Source: Prevotella sp. CAG:1185
GTDB lineage: Bacteria; Bacteroidota; Bacteroidia; Bacteroidales; Bacteroidaceae
NCBI GenBank assembly: GCA_000436695.1
Contig: HF992628.1
Location: 1-32,802 of the forward strand
Direction of reading: 5' to 3'
DNA: 32,802 bases
Made by a program: the position numbers and the translations under genes. Below the pieces are notes generated by a model that saw only the letters and a list, made by a program, of their open reading frames with translations, did not search any database and had not been told where the DNA came from. Within the stretch, counting starts at the first letter, position 1, and every line of letters starts with the position of its first letter. Of the stretch, positions 1 through 7,801 are shown in pieces.

Positions 1-82
1 CCGTAACCTCATCGCATGGCATCACGGTTTCATATCTTTCATGCCTTACCTCGTCAAAAAACGTGTCGTGAACGCTATACAT
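1..82 (-). CDS. N-terminal fragment of an unidentified protein, cut by the left edge
   Basis: Reading leftwards from an ATG at 82-80, the frame stays open for 27 codons to the window edge, starting MYSVHDTFFDEV. A Bacteroidetes-type -7 box (TACCTTTG, minus strand, 116-109) lies about 27 bp upstream, which makes a real start here likely. The visible residues are too few to assign a family. It lies downstream of the McrC-like gene on the same strand but has its own promoter, so it is probably a separate unit. Confidence 0.4.
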   Translation of the reverse strand, partial: MYSVHDTFFDEVRHERYETVMPCDEVT

Positions 83-108
83 CTTTTCGCAAATATTGTC
101 TTTGTATA

Positions 109-116
109 CAAAGGTA
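109..116 (-). promoter_or_regulatory. -7 promoter box TACCTTTG for the left-edge gene
   Basis: On the minus strand this matches the TAnnTTTG -7 element of the main Bacteroidetes sigma factor. A TTG (139-141) lies 22 bp upstream as a possible -33 element. It points left into the ORF starting at 82. Confidence 0.45.
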
Positions 117-149
117 AGAAATATTTGGGATTTTTTTGCAATATCAATA

Positions 150-2351
150 TTATACCGTCTCAATTTCATCAAACGTGGTGTCGATGAAAGTATATTTTAT
201 CATCTTGCTTGTATCTATCATTTTATAGTCGTCAAAGAGCTTTCTGATAAAACGTAATTTAAACGCTAAGCGTATATCGTCTTTGTCTGCCTCATCGTCT
301 GATTGTTTCGCTTCTTTGGCTGTGATAGTCCTTATTCCGGTTATTTCGTATAGGTCACGTATGCCTTTTTCTTTAATATATGGAATGAAATAGTGTAAAT
401 CGTCAAGTGCTATCGTCGTTGGAAATTGGCGGCCAGTGTAGTATAGGTCTGCTTTTCCTTCAATGAAGTTTTGATAATAGTCTTGGCGGTTGTTGGGTTT
501 AACAAGGCCAATAAGCACTCTGTTTCCAACATCCACGAACGTACCTTTCTGGGGTATCACATTTTCTATTATTTTCTGTGATTTTGTCTCAATTAAGTCC
601 TTTATAAACTCTTCCAACAGTTGCCTGTTTTGTTCGTCTTTAGGACGCAATGGAAAAGCACCGATATTCACGGCATCTATGCTCTTATAGAATGTTGCAT
701 CCTTTATATTGTCATGTTGACCGTCGCCCGGGAATAGGATATATCCGCCAATGACTTCTTTTTTAAGAACATCAGCTGATTTTATGGCATTAGCCGAAAA
801 GTCTTTATAATATATAGCATCTCTGTAACGGTGCATTTGGTTAATAGCATCATCAGGAGGCACATCCACACCGTTTCTGTCTTTACCTCCTATACGATAT
901 TTTGCATCAAAGAGGTATGTTATTTTCATATTCTCCTCAATGTCATTTTTTGTCAGTCTTAAAATAATATCCGGCTTTTGCGGAACAGTCTTTACAACAA
1001 GTTCTTTTATTCCTGTTGCATTGGTTTCGTTTTCCGTGCTTTTCGGATTATAAACCAATTCGGCTAATTCTACGTTGTCTTTTTTGAACAAAATGCGTGA
1101 ATGTTCTCCTTTGCCTAATTCCCATGTAAACAGGCCATTCATTTCCATTCTGTTTTTTTGCTCCACATCCTCGTCGTTCAGGTGCAGCTGTTCTTTCACG
1201 ATATGGCTTACTTCAATGAAGCACCAAATTTCATACAGAGTTGCAATGTCCTTAGTCTGAAGTTTATATATGCCATCGTTTAGCGAATATGCACGGCGTA
1301 AAAGATTCCATGTGCGGTAAACCTGACTATAGCCGGTAGCTCGTTGCAGAACCAGACTTTCCTGATTTAACCCTTTGAAACGGCCTATTGTTCTGAAAAA
1401 CGGATTGTTCTGTAAACGCTTTAGCGTGACTGATACATTTTCCATTTCATGTTTCATAGTATCAGATGCACCTTTAAGGCATTCAATCTGTCTTTTTAAA
1501 GCTTCATATTTACTTGCAATCTGTGTCAGGGCAAATTTCAAGAATCTGTTTTCTTGCGTGTCGTTTGTCTGTATTTGTTCTTCAACGCAATACAGGTGTG
1601 CATATTCTTGTTTATGTTCAGCCAGTTCGTTTTCGATATAGGCAGGAATGTGTTTCAGCTTATCGGCTCTCATATACGACTTATGCCCATGCAGCCTGTG
1701 TCGTGGCCGTTCAATGATGTTTTTGCAAGCCTTGATAAATTTCTGTTGTTCGCCTGAAAATATGCTCCACCAGATAAGTTCAGGTGTATCCTGATTCTTA
1801 TCAGGGGTGAATCCGTGAAATGTTCTTCGCAGATAGTCTATCGAAAGCATGTGATATTCACGTTCAATATCTTCAATTATGGCTTTCCAGTGCTTGTGGT
1901 AATCAAGTTTACTGCTTAAAACTTCAAATGAGAAACAGAACTTGCAAGTTTCTTTGCCGACTTTATATATAAACTTTATTTCGCTGCGCCCAATATCGTT
2001 GCCATAGTTGATGTAGCCAGCTAATGTATGTCTGCGGAAAGAAAACTTCTCATTGTCGCTTTGCAGGTCAGAACCCCATTGGGCATTATTAACATGATTA
2101 TTAAATTCTACCCATATTGGATAGTCTGTGTTGTCAAAGAATATAGCTTGCGCTTGTTCTTCTTTGTTTATAGTTGTTATTTCGTCTGAATCACTGTGTA
2201 TAACAACCGACTCTACACCATCTGACCATGAATAAGTAGACACGAGGGCATTTTCGCCAAGATTATTCTTGGCTTTATACCACGTTTCATCAAATTTGGC
2301 ACATTCAATGTACAGTGTGAAGTCTTTATGCCGTATAGTAAGAAGATCCAT
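150..2351 (-). CDS. McrC-like restriction nuclease subunit (DUF2357 plus PD-(D/E)XK domain)
   Basis: A 733-aa protein and the last gene of the restriction-modification operon. The first ~340 residues resemble DUF2357, including the segment around 339-354 (TGYSQVYRTWNLLRRA). The C-terminal half carries a PD-(D/E)XK nuclease site: PD at 460-461 and DAK at 482-484 (LFDAKYRIG), followed by a helix with QMHRYRDAIYY near 505-515. In McrBC-type systems this subunit cuts DNA and is driven by the McrB NTPase, encoded 1 bp upstream. Pairing with two methyltransferase-type genes suggests restriction of unmethylated DNA, as in BsuMI/LlaJI, rather than methyl-dependent cutting, but this is inference. It is longer than E. 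coli McrC (about 350 aa) because of the N-terminal domain. The start ATG directly follows the mcrB-like stop. Confidence 0.85.
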   Translation of the reverse strand: MDLLTIRHKDFTLYIECAKFDETWYKAKNNLGENALVSTYSWSDGVESVVIHSDSDEITTINKEEQAQAIFFDNTDYPIWVEFNNHVNNAQWGSDLQSDNEKFSFRRHTLAGYINYGNDIGRSEIKFIYKVGKETCKFCFSFEVLSSKLDYHKHWKAIIEDIEREYHMLSIDYLRRTFHGFTPDKNQDTPELIWWSIFSGEQQKFIKACKNIIERPRHRLHGHKSYMRADKLKHIPAYIENELAEHKQEYAHLYCVEEQIQTNDTQENRFLKFALTQIASKYEALKRQIECLKGASDTMKHEMENVSVTLKRLQNNPFFRTIGRFKGLNQESLVLQRATGYSQVYRTWNLLRRAYSLNDGIYKLQTKDIATLYEIWCFIEVSHIVKEQLHLNDEDVEQKNRMEMNGLFTWELGKGEHSRILFKKDNVELAELVYNPKSTENETNATGIKELVVKTVPQKPDIILRLTKNDIEENMKITYLFDAKYRIGGKDRNGVDVPPDDAINQMHRYRDAIYYKDFSANAIKSADVLKKEVIGGYILFPGDGQHDNIKDATFYKSIDAVNIGAFPLRPKDEQNRQLLEEFIKDLIETKSQKIIENVIPQKGTFVDVGNRVLIGLVKPNNRQDYYQNFIEGKADLYYTGRQFPTTIALDDLHYFIPYIKEKGIRDLYEITGIRTITAKEAKQSDDEADKDDIRLAFKLRFIRKLFDDYKMIDTSKMIKYTFIDTTFDEIETV

Positions 2352-2352
2352 T

Positions 2353-3954
2353 TTAACTCCAAAAACTTGTATAGCCTGAAACTAATTTTTGTTTCATTTC
2401 TTTCAATTTCAGCAAAGATACAGAGTCTTCTGTTTTGAAGTCATCGTATACACTCTTAAGTCCTTCTTCAATTGTTGTTTTAAGGTTATCTAAGAAAGAA
2501 TCTGTAACCTTTGTATCATCACCTTCAATACGTGAGAGTATTTTCATGCTTGTTATCTCGTCCAATGCTCTTGCTATGACAAAATCTTCAGACAAATCGT
2601 TTCCTTGTTCGTCCTTGTTGTAAGGTAAATTATTTACCACATATAATAAGAAGTCATTTCTTGTTCTGTAGGCAATTTTAAAAGATGTGCCATTCAGAAC
2701 ATTATTGACAGCTTGTAAATATGCCAATGCTTTATCACAAACATCTTTATAACATTTATATACATCAACTCCTTCAACTGCAATACCAATAAGTTCTTTT
2801 TCCCCTAATTTACCTATTTGTTCGTGTCGTTCAGTTAATCCAGAATATAAATCCACTTCGTTCATTTCTATCGTCATAGCTCTGTCCAACACTTTGCGTG
2901 AAAATGAGAATGTTGTTTCATCCATGTTAACAGTGCCTATGACAATCAGATTTTGCGGTATAGACAGGCGTTTTCCTCCTTCTTCGGTAAGATATTCTTC
3001 TCGTTCTTTATCGTCAGTAAATAGTTGGTCAATAAGACTTTTGTATGCATCTGTTGATTCAAATCCTATGATTGGGTCTGTTACAATATTACCGCTATCA
3101 TCTAATTTTCGTGATTCGATAATACTAAGATATTCTGCGAAATATTGTTCTACAGGTGCAAGATTCATTTCATCAAGGCATAAAAAATGTGGTATGTTAG
3201 GATTATGAAGAGCTTTTACCAAGAACCTTAAAAATGGGCCAACAATATATCTTTCTCCATTTATTCTGCTTACATAACCTATCAGCTCACTCGAATCGTG
3301 CCAATTGGGTTTAACCTGAATCATTTCATAATTTATAGGTTTTTGTACATTGTATTCTTTTGAATCTTTATTCCAACAAGCGCGAGCTAATTCACGTACT
3401 ATACGGCTTTTTCCTGTACCTGAAATTCCTGCAAGTAAAAGGAATGGTTTTGATTTAATTGCTGTAATGTATGGACGATAACTTGGGCATATGTTTTCTG
3501 TATGTTCAGGTTGTGATCCTAAATTTAAAGATAAAAGCATATGCTTCTCATCTTTTTCAAATAAGTCAAGAAGAGCATCATATTTTTTGTCATCACGTGG
3601 TATTGTACGAACGCAAAAACTTCTACCTAATTTTTCGAAGATTAGAAGATCTCCTTCATGTAGATTTTCACCTTTTTCAGTAAGAAAAGTGTTAAGTTTT
3701 GTACTCCATCTTACATTTGTTGCGGGTTGAATATCTATAATTTCGAATGAGCGAAGATCACTAATGTGACAAATGTTTATGCCTGTATTTTGGAAATTAT
3801 CAATATTCGATTCTGGAACATTAAAGAAATTGATAGCTATATATTTAGGTATGTCTATTTGCTTTCCTTCGGCTTGAATCTTTGAAAGTTTACAAACATA
3901 TATTACGTTCATATTATTATCCATTAAAATGTTTAAAAAATGCTTGTTTGTCAT
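2353..3954 (-). CDS. McrB-like AAA+ NTPase of a restriction system
   Basis: A 533-aa AAA+ ATPase/GTPase. Walker A is GISGTGKS (176-183), Walker B is LCLDEMN (258-264), and the sensor-like stretch GTVNMDETT (340-348) occupies the place of the McrB family NTxD signature. The C-terminal helical part ends in a charged stretch. The first ~150 residues are a separate domain with the motif GDLLIFEKLGRSFCV (101-115), probably the DNA-recognition part; I cannot name its fold. It should assemble into a ring that powers the McrC-like nuclease encoded next. The start is uncertain: ATG at 3954 overlaps the upstream gene by 38 bp, ATG at 3924 overlaps by 8 bp, and a third ATG is at 3912. No clear ribosome binding site decides between them. 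Confidence 0.88.
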   Translation of the reverse strand: MTNKHFLNILMDNNMNVIYVCKLSKIQAEGKQIDIPKYIAINFFNVPESNIDNFQNTGINICHISDLRSFEIIDIQPATNVRWSTKLNTFLTEKGENLHEGDLLIFEKLGRSFCVRTIPRDDKKYDALLDLFEKDEKHMLLSLNLGSQPEHTENICPSYRPYITAIKSKPFLLLAGISGTGKSRIVRELARACWNKDSKEYNVQKPINYEMIQVKPNWHDSSELIGYVSRINGERYIVGPFLRFLVKALHNPNIPHFLCLDEMNLAPVEQYFAEYLSIIESRKLDDSGNIVTDPIIGFESTDAYKSLIDQLFTDDKEREEYLTEEGGKRLSIPQNLIVIGTVNMDETTFSFSRKVLDRAMTIEMNEVDLYSGLTERHEQIGKLGEKELIGIAVEGVDVYKCYKDVCDKALAYLQAVNNVLNGTSFKIAYRTRNDFLLYVVNNLPYNKDEQGNDLSEDFVIARALDEITSMKILSRIEGDDTKVTDSFLDNLKTTIEEGLKSVYDDFKTEDSVSLLKLKEMKQKLVSGYTSFWS

Positions 3955-4561
3955 CGCGGTTATTTAAAACATCTATTTTACCGCTTTTATGAACAAGAAG
4001 TTTCATATCATTATTATGATCCACTTCTATAATTTGAGAATATTCATTGAGAACAAATTTTACACATCCAACGTTGCCCATTTCGCCTCCAAACAATGCG
4101 GCACCGGCAGTAATAAGATTAGGCTTATCAGGATGATTTTCAAGGTAATCAACTAAACCGTATAATAAATTGATAGAAGGGGTAATGTTAATGAATCCTC
4201 TCTTGGTAAAAGGATTTGGAACGTAATACCTCTGCATCCATTTCTTCATATATGAAATTGCTTCTTCTTCTGTAATATCATGATCGAAGCGTGGAATATA
4301 CTCATTGTCATCTTCATAATATAAACCAAGCTGTAATGCAAGTTGATAAGGTGTTCTAAAAAATGCTCCATTATAGAACTCACTCATGTATTCACGAAAT
4401 TTATCTTTGGTTAATCTTGTCTTTGGCAAAATGCTCACAAGTTCTATTACCGTGTCGATTGAGGCATTTCTCCATTTACAAAGTGGGTCTGATTTTGTCT
4501 TTGGATATTTAATCATGTTACGACCACTTTGGTTTCTTGTGTTTGTATGGTATTCTTCCAT
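3917..4561 (-). CDS. Uncharacterised protein of the restriction operon
   Basis: A 214-aa soluble protein with no signal peptide or membrane segment. I do not recognise the family. The N-terminal half is rich in charged helices (a conspicuous segment is RLTKDKFREYMSEFYNG, about 49-65), with a YxxRFxxDITEEEAISYM-like helix after it. The C-terminal half looks like mixed alpha/beta (VGCVKFVLNEYSQIIEVDHN). It sits between the second methyltransferase-like gene (1-bp gap) and the mcrB-like gene (overlapping), so it is almost certainly part of the same complex or pathway. In BsuMI a third restriction gene of unknown role (ydiR) occupies a similar place, so a DNA-recognition or adaptor role is possible. 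That comparison is from memory and rests on position only. Confidence 0.75.
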   Translation of the reverse strand: MEEYHTNTRNQSGRNMIKYPKTKSDPLCKWRNASIDTVIELVSILPKTRLTKDKFREYMSEFYNGAFFRTPYQLALQLGLYYEDDNEYIPRFDHDITEEEAISYMKKWMQRYYVPNPFTKRGFINITPSINLLYGLVDYLENHPDKPNLITAGAALFGGEMGNVGCVKFVLNEYSQIIEVDHNNDMKLLVHKSGKIDVLNNRDDKQAFFKHFNG

Positions 4562-4562
4562 A

Positions 4563-5534
4563 TTATTTATTTTTGTTATTCCAATAATTTATTAAAGCCT
4601 GTTCTCTTTTTTCTATTTGATGAAGTAATTCATCATCAAAATGAGTTGGATATTTTTTCTTTTCAATTAATTTATCTACTTTGACAGATGTATATCTAAT
4701 ACCCCCTGTCATCTTGTCAAGTACATTCAAATAATCTTTTCCTAATATTTCCCATTCTTTGTCGTCAAGAATATTTTCTTCGGCAGCTATTTGAATCGTC
4801 CATTGTTCGGCAATTGCCCTTGCAATATTAGGGAAAGTCTTGCTCCTCCATTTTTGACGCTCAACAGCATTCTTTGTTTTTGTAAATCCATCAGAATACC
4901 ATTTTGGTTGTGATTTGCCACTGCCAAAAACAATACGTTCTCCATGATCTTTCGTTTCTTTTGAAGGATGAAGAGGACGAAGATTTTTTATCCAAAGACA
5001 TGTGTTTTTTGAATAAGGATCTCCAAACATATAGGGTTGGATTGATTGGTCTGGTTTTCTCCATCTTGTACTCATTATTCCAACAGGATTTTCTATTGCA
5101 ATACGTTTAACATTAGCTCCTGCAAGGAATAGAAAGAATTTTACACCATCTTCTCTGTCTTGTGCACGATGAGGGTAACGAGGATGTGGTCTTCTTTTTT
5201 CTATAGGAAGATCTTTGTCATCAGGATGATAGTACCATTGAGCTCCACTAACAGCAAGATACGTGCAAGGTGGATGTCCTATCATCAAATCCCAATCTCC
5301 ATCAATTATAGCTAACTCCCCATTTTGTAATGTAAGGTCTGTTTTGTTGAGTACAGTTGTTACATCATGGTTGAAGTGCCATTCTGGATGAGGGTCTTCT
5401 ATGTCTGTTCCAAATATAGTACCACTACATTGAAAAAGGTCACAGCTATATGCATTGTGTCCTAATTTACGGAATGCACGACAACATGTTTGACTTTCCT
5501 CACATGCAATTAATATATTAAGTTTCCTTTTCAT
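4563..5534 (-). CDS. Short C5-methyltransferase-like protein
   Basis: A 323-aa protein with a compact methyltransferase fold: an N-terminal Rossmann-type strand (LNILIACEESQ, 5-15), then HPPCTYLAVSG (87-97), where PPC matches the catalytic motif IV of C5-cytosine methyltransferases (Cys90), and IAIENPVG (145-152), matching motif VI (ENV in most members). The acidic CDLF (31-34) follows the first strand as in SAM-binding proteins. I do not see a QxRxR motif VIII or a large target-recognition domain, so it may be divergent, dependent on a partner or inactive. Similar proteins are common in phages. Its ATG shares one base with the stop of the full methyltransferase (TAATG), implying translational coupling. 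Confidence 0.75.
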   Translation of the reverse strand: MKRKLNILIACEESQTCCRAFRKLGHNAYSCDLFQCSGTIFGTDIEDPHPEWHFNHDVTTVLNKTDLTLQNGELAIIDGDWDLMIGHPPCTYLAVSGAQWYYHPDDKDLPIEKRRPHPRYPHRAQDREDGVKFFLFLAGANVKRIAIENPVGIMSTRWRKPDQSIQPYMFGDPYSKNTCLWIKNLRPLHPSKETKDHGERIVFGSGKSQPKWYSDGFTKTKNAVERQKWRSKTFPNIARAIAEQWTIQIAAEENILDDKEWEILGKDYLNVLDKMTGGIRYTSVKVDKLIEKKKYPTHFDDELLHQIEKREQALINYWNNKNK

Positions 5535-6856
5535 TAATCTTTTTTATTTAAAACATCATACATAGCTTCAGCTATACCTTTTGCAAATAATACAGGAACT
5601 GCATTTCCTATCATTTTGAAGCAGTAAGAATTAGATCCTATAAATTTATAGTCCATAGGAAATGATTGTAATAAAGCAGCCTCCCTAATAGTAATACTTC
5701 TTAGTTGTTCGATGTCAGGATGTATAAACATGTAGCCATCTTTGTTTAGATGAGCGACGATTGTCGGTGATGGCTTATCCCATTCCAAATTTCTGTATTT
5801 TACATGATTTGATGTATGACCTGTTATTTTAGTATAAAAATCCATTTTCTCTTTTTGAGAAGACTTATTCATGTCGTTAGCAAGCCATTCTGCAAATAAT
5901 TTTTGATCACGTTCGCCATGATAACGTGGAACATGAAGATTTATATGTTCACCTGATAGTTGTTCATGAGAAACATGACTTCTACCAATTTTTTCAATTT
6001 GAGCTTTTGGGGTCAGTCTTGGCATATCTCCAATTGCATCACGGACTGTTTTATGTGGCAACTTACTCTTATGGGCTGTTAGTGAATCATAGAATTCCTC
6101 AGTATTAAATTGAGAATCATGTTTAGTACCAAATATTATTATACGATTGCGTTTCTGTGGAACGCCAAAATCTTCGGCGCAATATACGGAGTTCTTTAAT
6201 AATTCAGGAGTACGTATATCATAGCCAATAGATTTAAATGCTTCATATATTCTAATTCTTACTGGTATGTTACCAGGGCATGCACTTAATAAACCAGGAA
6301 CATTTTCAAAAACAAAGGCTGTTGGCTTGAAGTAATCAACAATCTTTACAAAGCTTTCAAATAAATAGTTCCGATAGTCATATTTCATAGAATTAGGGTC
6401 TTGCGCACGTCCTGCAATAGAATATGCTTGGCATGGAGGTCCGCCAATTATTAAATCAACTTTATGACCATTGACCAAAGCTTCTAAACCTCCGTTCACT
6501 ATGTCTCTATGGTTTTCCTTTTCATATTTTTTCTTTGTTTCGTCGCTCCAATTACCATGAATAAGTTCTTCTGTTTTTTGAACATCAAATTTAATAACAC
6601 GTTTTTTTGCGTCATCTTCAGTATGATGCCACTTGTCTATTAATCGTTGACGTAAAGTATTTATCATCGGAGTTTCCCATTCTACGTGAGCTATCCCTTC
6701 AAACTTTCCTGTTTGAAGAAACCCTTCACTTAGACCTCCACATCCTGCAAAAAGATCAATAAATGTATATTTGTTTTTTTTTGTCATTATTGGATTATCC
6801 CTTGTTTGAAATTTACTTGTATCAAGAAACTTTATATCCGGTTGAAATTTAGGCAT
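5534..6856 (-). CDS. DNA (cytosine-5)-methyltransferase
   Basis: A complete C5-cytosine methyltransferase that should protect host DNA from the McrBC-like nuclease encoded downstream. Numbered from the TTG at 6874, motif I is FIDLFAGCGG (38-47), motif IV GGPPCQ (144-149, catalytic Cys148), motif VI FVFENVPG (187-194), motif VIII PQKRNRIIIFG (239-249) and motif X MIGNAVPVLFAKGIAEAMYD close to the C-terminus. The variable region between VIII and X is present, so sequence recognition should be intact; its target site cannot be read from sequence. The reading frame extends to a TTG at 6874, but the ATG at 6856 (440 aa) is the better start; ATG at 6787 (417 aa) is also possible. It is the first gene of the operon. 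Confidence 0.92.
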   Translation of the reverse strand: MPKFQPDIKFLDTSKFQTRDNPIMTKKNKYTFIDLFAGCGGLSEGFLQTGKFEGIAHVEWETPMINTLRQRLIDKWHHTEDDAKKRVIKFDVQKTEELIHGNWSDETKKKYEKENHRDIVNGGLEALVNGHKVDLIIGGPPCQAYSIAGRAQDPNSMKYDYRNYLFESFVKIVDYFKPTAFVFENVPGLLSACPGNIPVRIRIYEAFKSIGYDIRTPELLKNSVYCAEDFGVPQKRNRIIIFGTKHDSQFNTEEFYDSLTAHKSKLPHKTVRDAIGDMPRLTPKAQIEKIGRSHVSHEQLSGEHINLHVPRYHGERDQKLFAEWLANDMNKSSQKEKMDFYTKITGHTSNHVKYRNLEWDKPSPTIVAHLNKDGYMFIHPDIEQLRSITIREAALLQSFPMDYKFIGSNSYCFKMIGNAVPVLFAKGIAEAMYDVLNKKD

Positions 6857-6862
6857 TATTTT

Positions 6863-6893
6863 ACAGTGTCTCAATTTGTACTTGGGACACTGT
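6863..6893. promoter_or_regulatory. Inverted repeat just upstream of the methyltransferase start
   Basis: Two perfect 8-bp arms, ACAGTGTC (6863-6870) and GACACTGT (6886-6893), separated by 15 bp, end 7 bp before the ATG at 6856. It could be an operator or an RNA hairpin controlling the restriction-modification operon. No regulator gene is visible in the operon, so the methyltransferase or one of its partners may be the binding protein. Function is inferred from position. Confidence 0.4.
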
Positions 6894-6999
6894 TGTACAT
6901 AATAATATTTAAGCTTTTAGCTAAAATTTTTATTGTTTTTTATCTGCCATTTTTATCTTAACCGTTGAGACTGTTTATAGATGCTTTTTTCTGCGGATA

Positions 7000-7007
7000 C
7001 AAAGGTA
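7000..7007 (-). promoter_or_regulatory. Candidate -7 box TACCTTTG for the restriction-modification operon
   Basis: Minus-strand match to TAnnTTTG about 144 bp upstream of the methyltransferase ATG at 6856. No good -33 TTTG is seen at the usual distance. Transcription from here would place the inverted repeat at 6863-6893 in the 5' leader. The region 6894-7248 otherwise holds only AT-rich sequence. Confidence 0.4.
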
Positions 7008-7248
7008 ATCATTTTATCAGATATATTTGTTTGGTAAAAACAATATTTAAGAAATACGCGTTAAAAATGATTACTAATATACAAATGATTGTATTCATTT
7101 TTTGTATTAGAGAATCTAAACTAAGAAATTTTTGTCAATAATTCATTATTTGTTACAATACTATATAAAAATCTGAATATCAGATAGTTGGTGCATGATA
7201 TTTAGTGAAATAATTGGTAATATTTTTCAAAGTAAAGATAAAAATGCG

Positions 7249-7256
7249 TATATTTG
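7249..7256 (+). promoter_or_regulatory. -7 box TATATTTG for the small gene at 7273
   Basis: Plus-strand match to TAnnTTTG, 16 bp before the ATG at 7273. It lies inside the longer reading frame that begins at 7195, which argues that the true start is 7273. Confidence 0.6.
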
Positions 7257-7272
7257 CAAAAACGACAAGACT

Positions 7273-7635
7273 ATGGAAACAAGAGCAATCGACACATTTG
7301 AAAAGCAAGATATATTCTATAATCGTATGATTGAGGATTATAAGAACGGAGTGATACCACATTCATCCGTTTTTGAGCCTTATTTCAGATGGAAAATGGA
7401 CGAATGTAGCCATGACGAAATCACGCGTGAAATGGCTTATGTTATGATGGATGAGGCTTCAGCATTATTAGACGAATATTATGCCAAGCACCCTAATGCA
7501 TACCAAAATATGGATGCCTATATTGATGAAGACCCGTGGCAGCAATATAAGGGATTTGGCGAAGATAAATATGTGGTGTCGTATCTCGAAGGTATCGACA
7601 GCGAACTGAAAAATATCATTGCTGTATTGATGTAA
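7273..7635 (+). CDS. Small acidic protein of unknown function
   Basis: A 120-aa protein beginning METRAIDTFEKQ, predicted to be soluble, acidic and mostly helical, without signal peptide or membrane segment. I do not recognise a family. The open frame extends to an ATG at 7195, but a -7 box at 7249-7256 falls within that extension, so ATG 7273 is preferred. It lies between the restriction-modification operon (opposite strand) and the retron, and its stop codon is immediately followed by the left copy of the 85-bp direct repeat, whose hairpin plus T-run would serve as its terminator. A role in defence is possible from position only. Confidence 0.65.
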   Translation: METRAIDTFEKQDIFYNRMIEDYKNGVIPHSSVFEPYFRWKMDECSHDEITREMAYVMMDEASALLDEYYAKHPNAYQNMDAYIDEDPWQQYKGFGEDKYVVSYLEGIDSELKNIIAVLM

Positions 7636-7728
7636 TAATCAGTTCAGAAGAATAATTGAAGAAATAATAATAGTAATGTTGGACGTACCTTGGAACGGTA
7701 CAGTTTCAAAGTGCGTCCAATGTTTTGT
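7636..7728. repeat. Left direct repeat flanking the retron
   Basis: 7636-7720 matches 10476-10560 without gaps at 78 of 85 positions; weaker similarity continues on both sides (about 7742-7770 against 10588-10620). It begins right after the stop of the 120-aa gene and contains an 18-bp-stem hairpin. The two copies enclose exactly the retron cassette and nothing else. Confidence 0.85.
7679..7728 (+). terminator. Long hairpin followed by T-rich tail, probable terminator of the 120-aa gene
   Basis: Arms 7679-7696 and 7703-7720 pair over 18 positions with one C-A mismatch and G-U wobbles, around the loop GGTACA. The tail TGTTTTG follows. The equivalent hairpin in the right repeat differs by a compensatory pair change (G7681-C7718 against T10521-A10558), so the structure itself appears to be conserved. 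Confidence 0.6.
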
Positions 7729-7801
7729 TAACAACTTTAATGAAAGAGCCTTGAAAATTTGAAATATTTTGGATTACTTATTTGAATGATTTATAGAGGT
7801 T

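Noticed and set aside
7678..7721. Integron attC-like site in the retron-flanking repeats (GTTGGAC and GTCCAAT)
   Set aside because: The boxes are in the order GTTRRRY then RYYYAA, the reverse of attC (RYYYAAC then GTTRRRY), and no integrase is seen. A terminator-type hairpin explains it better.
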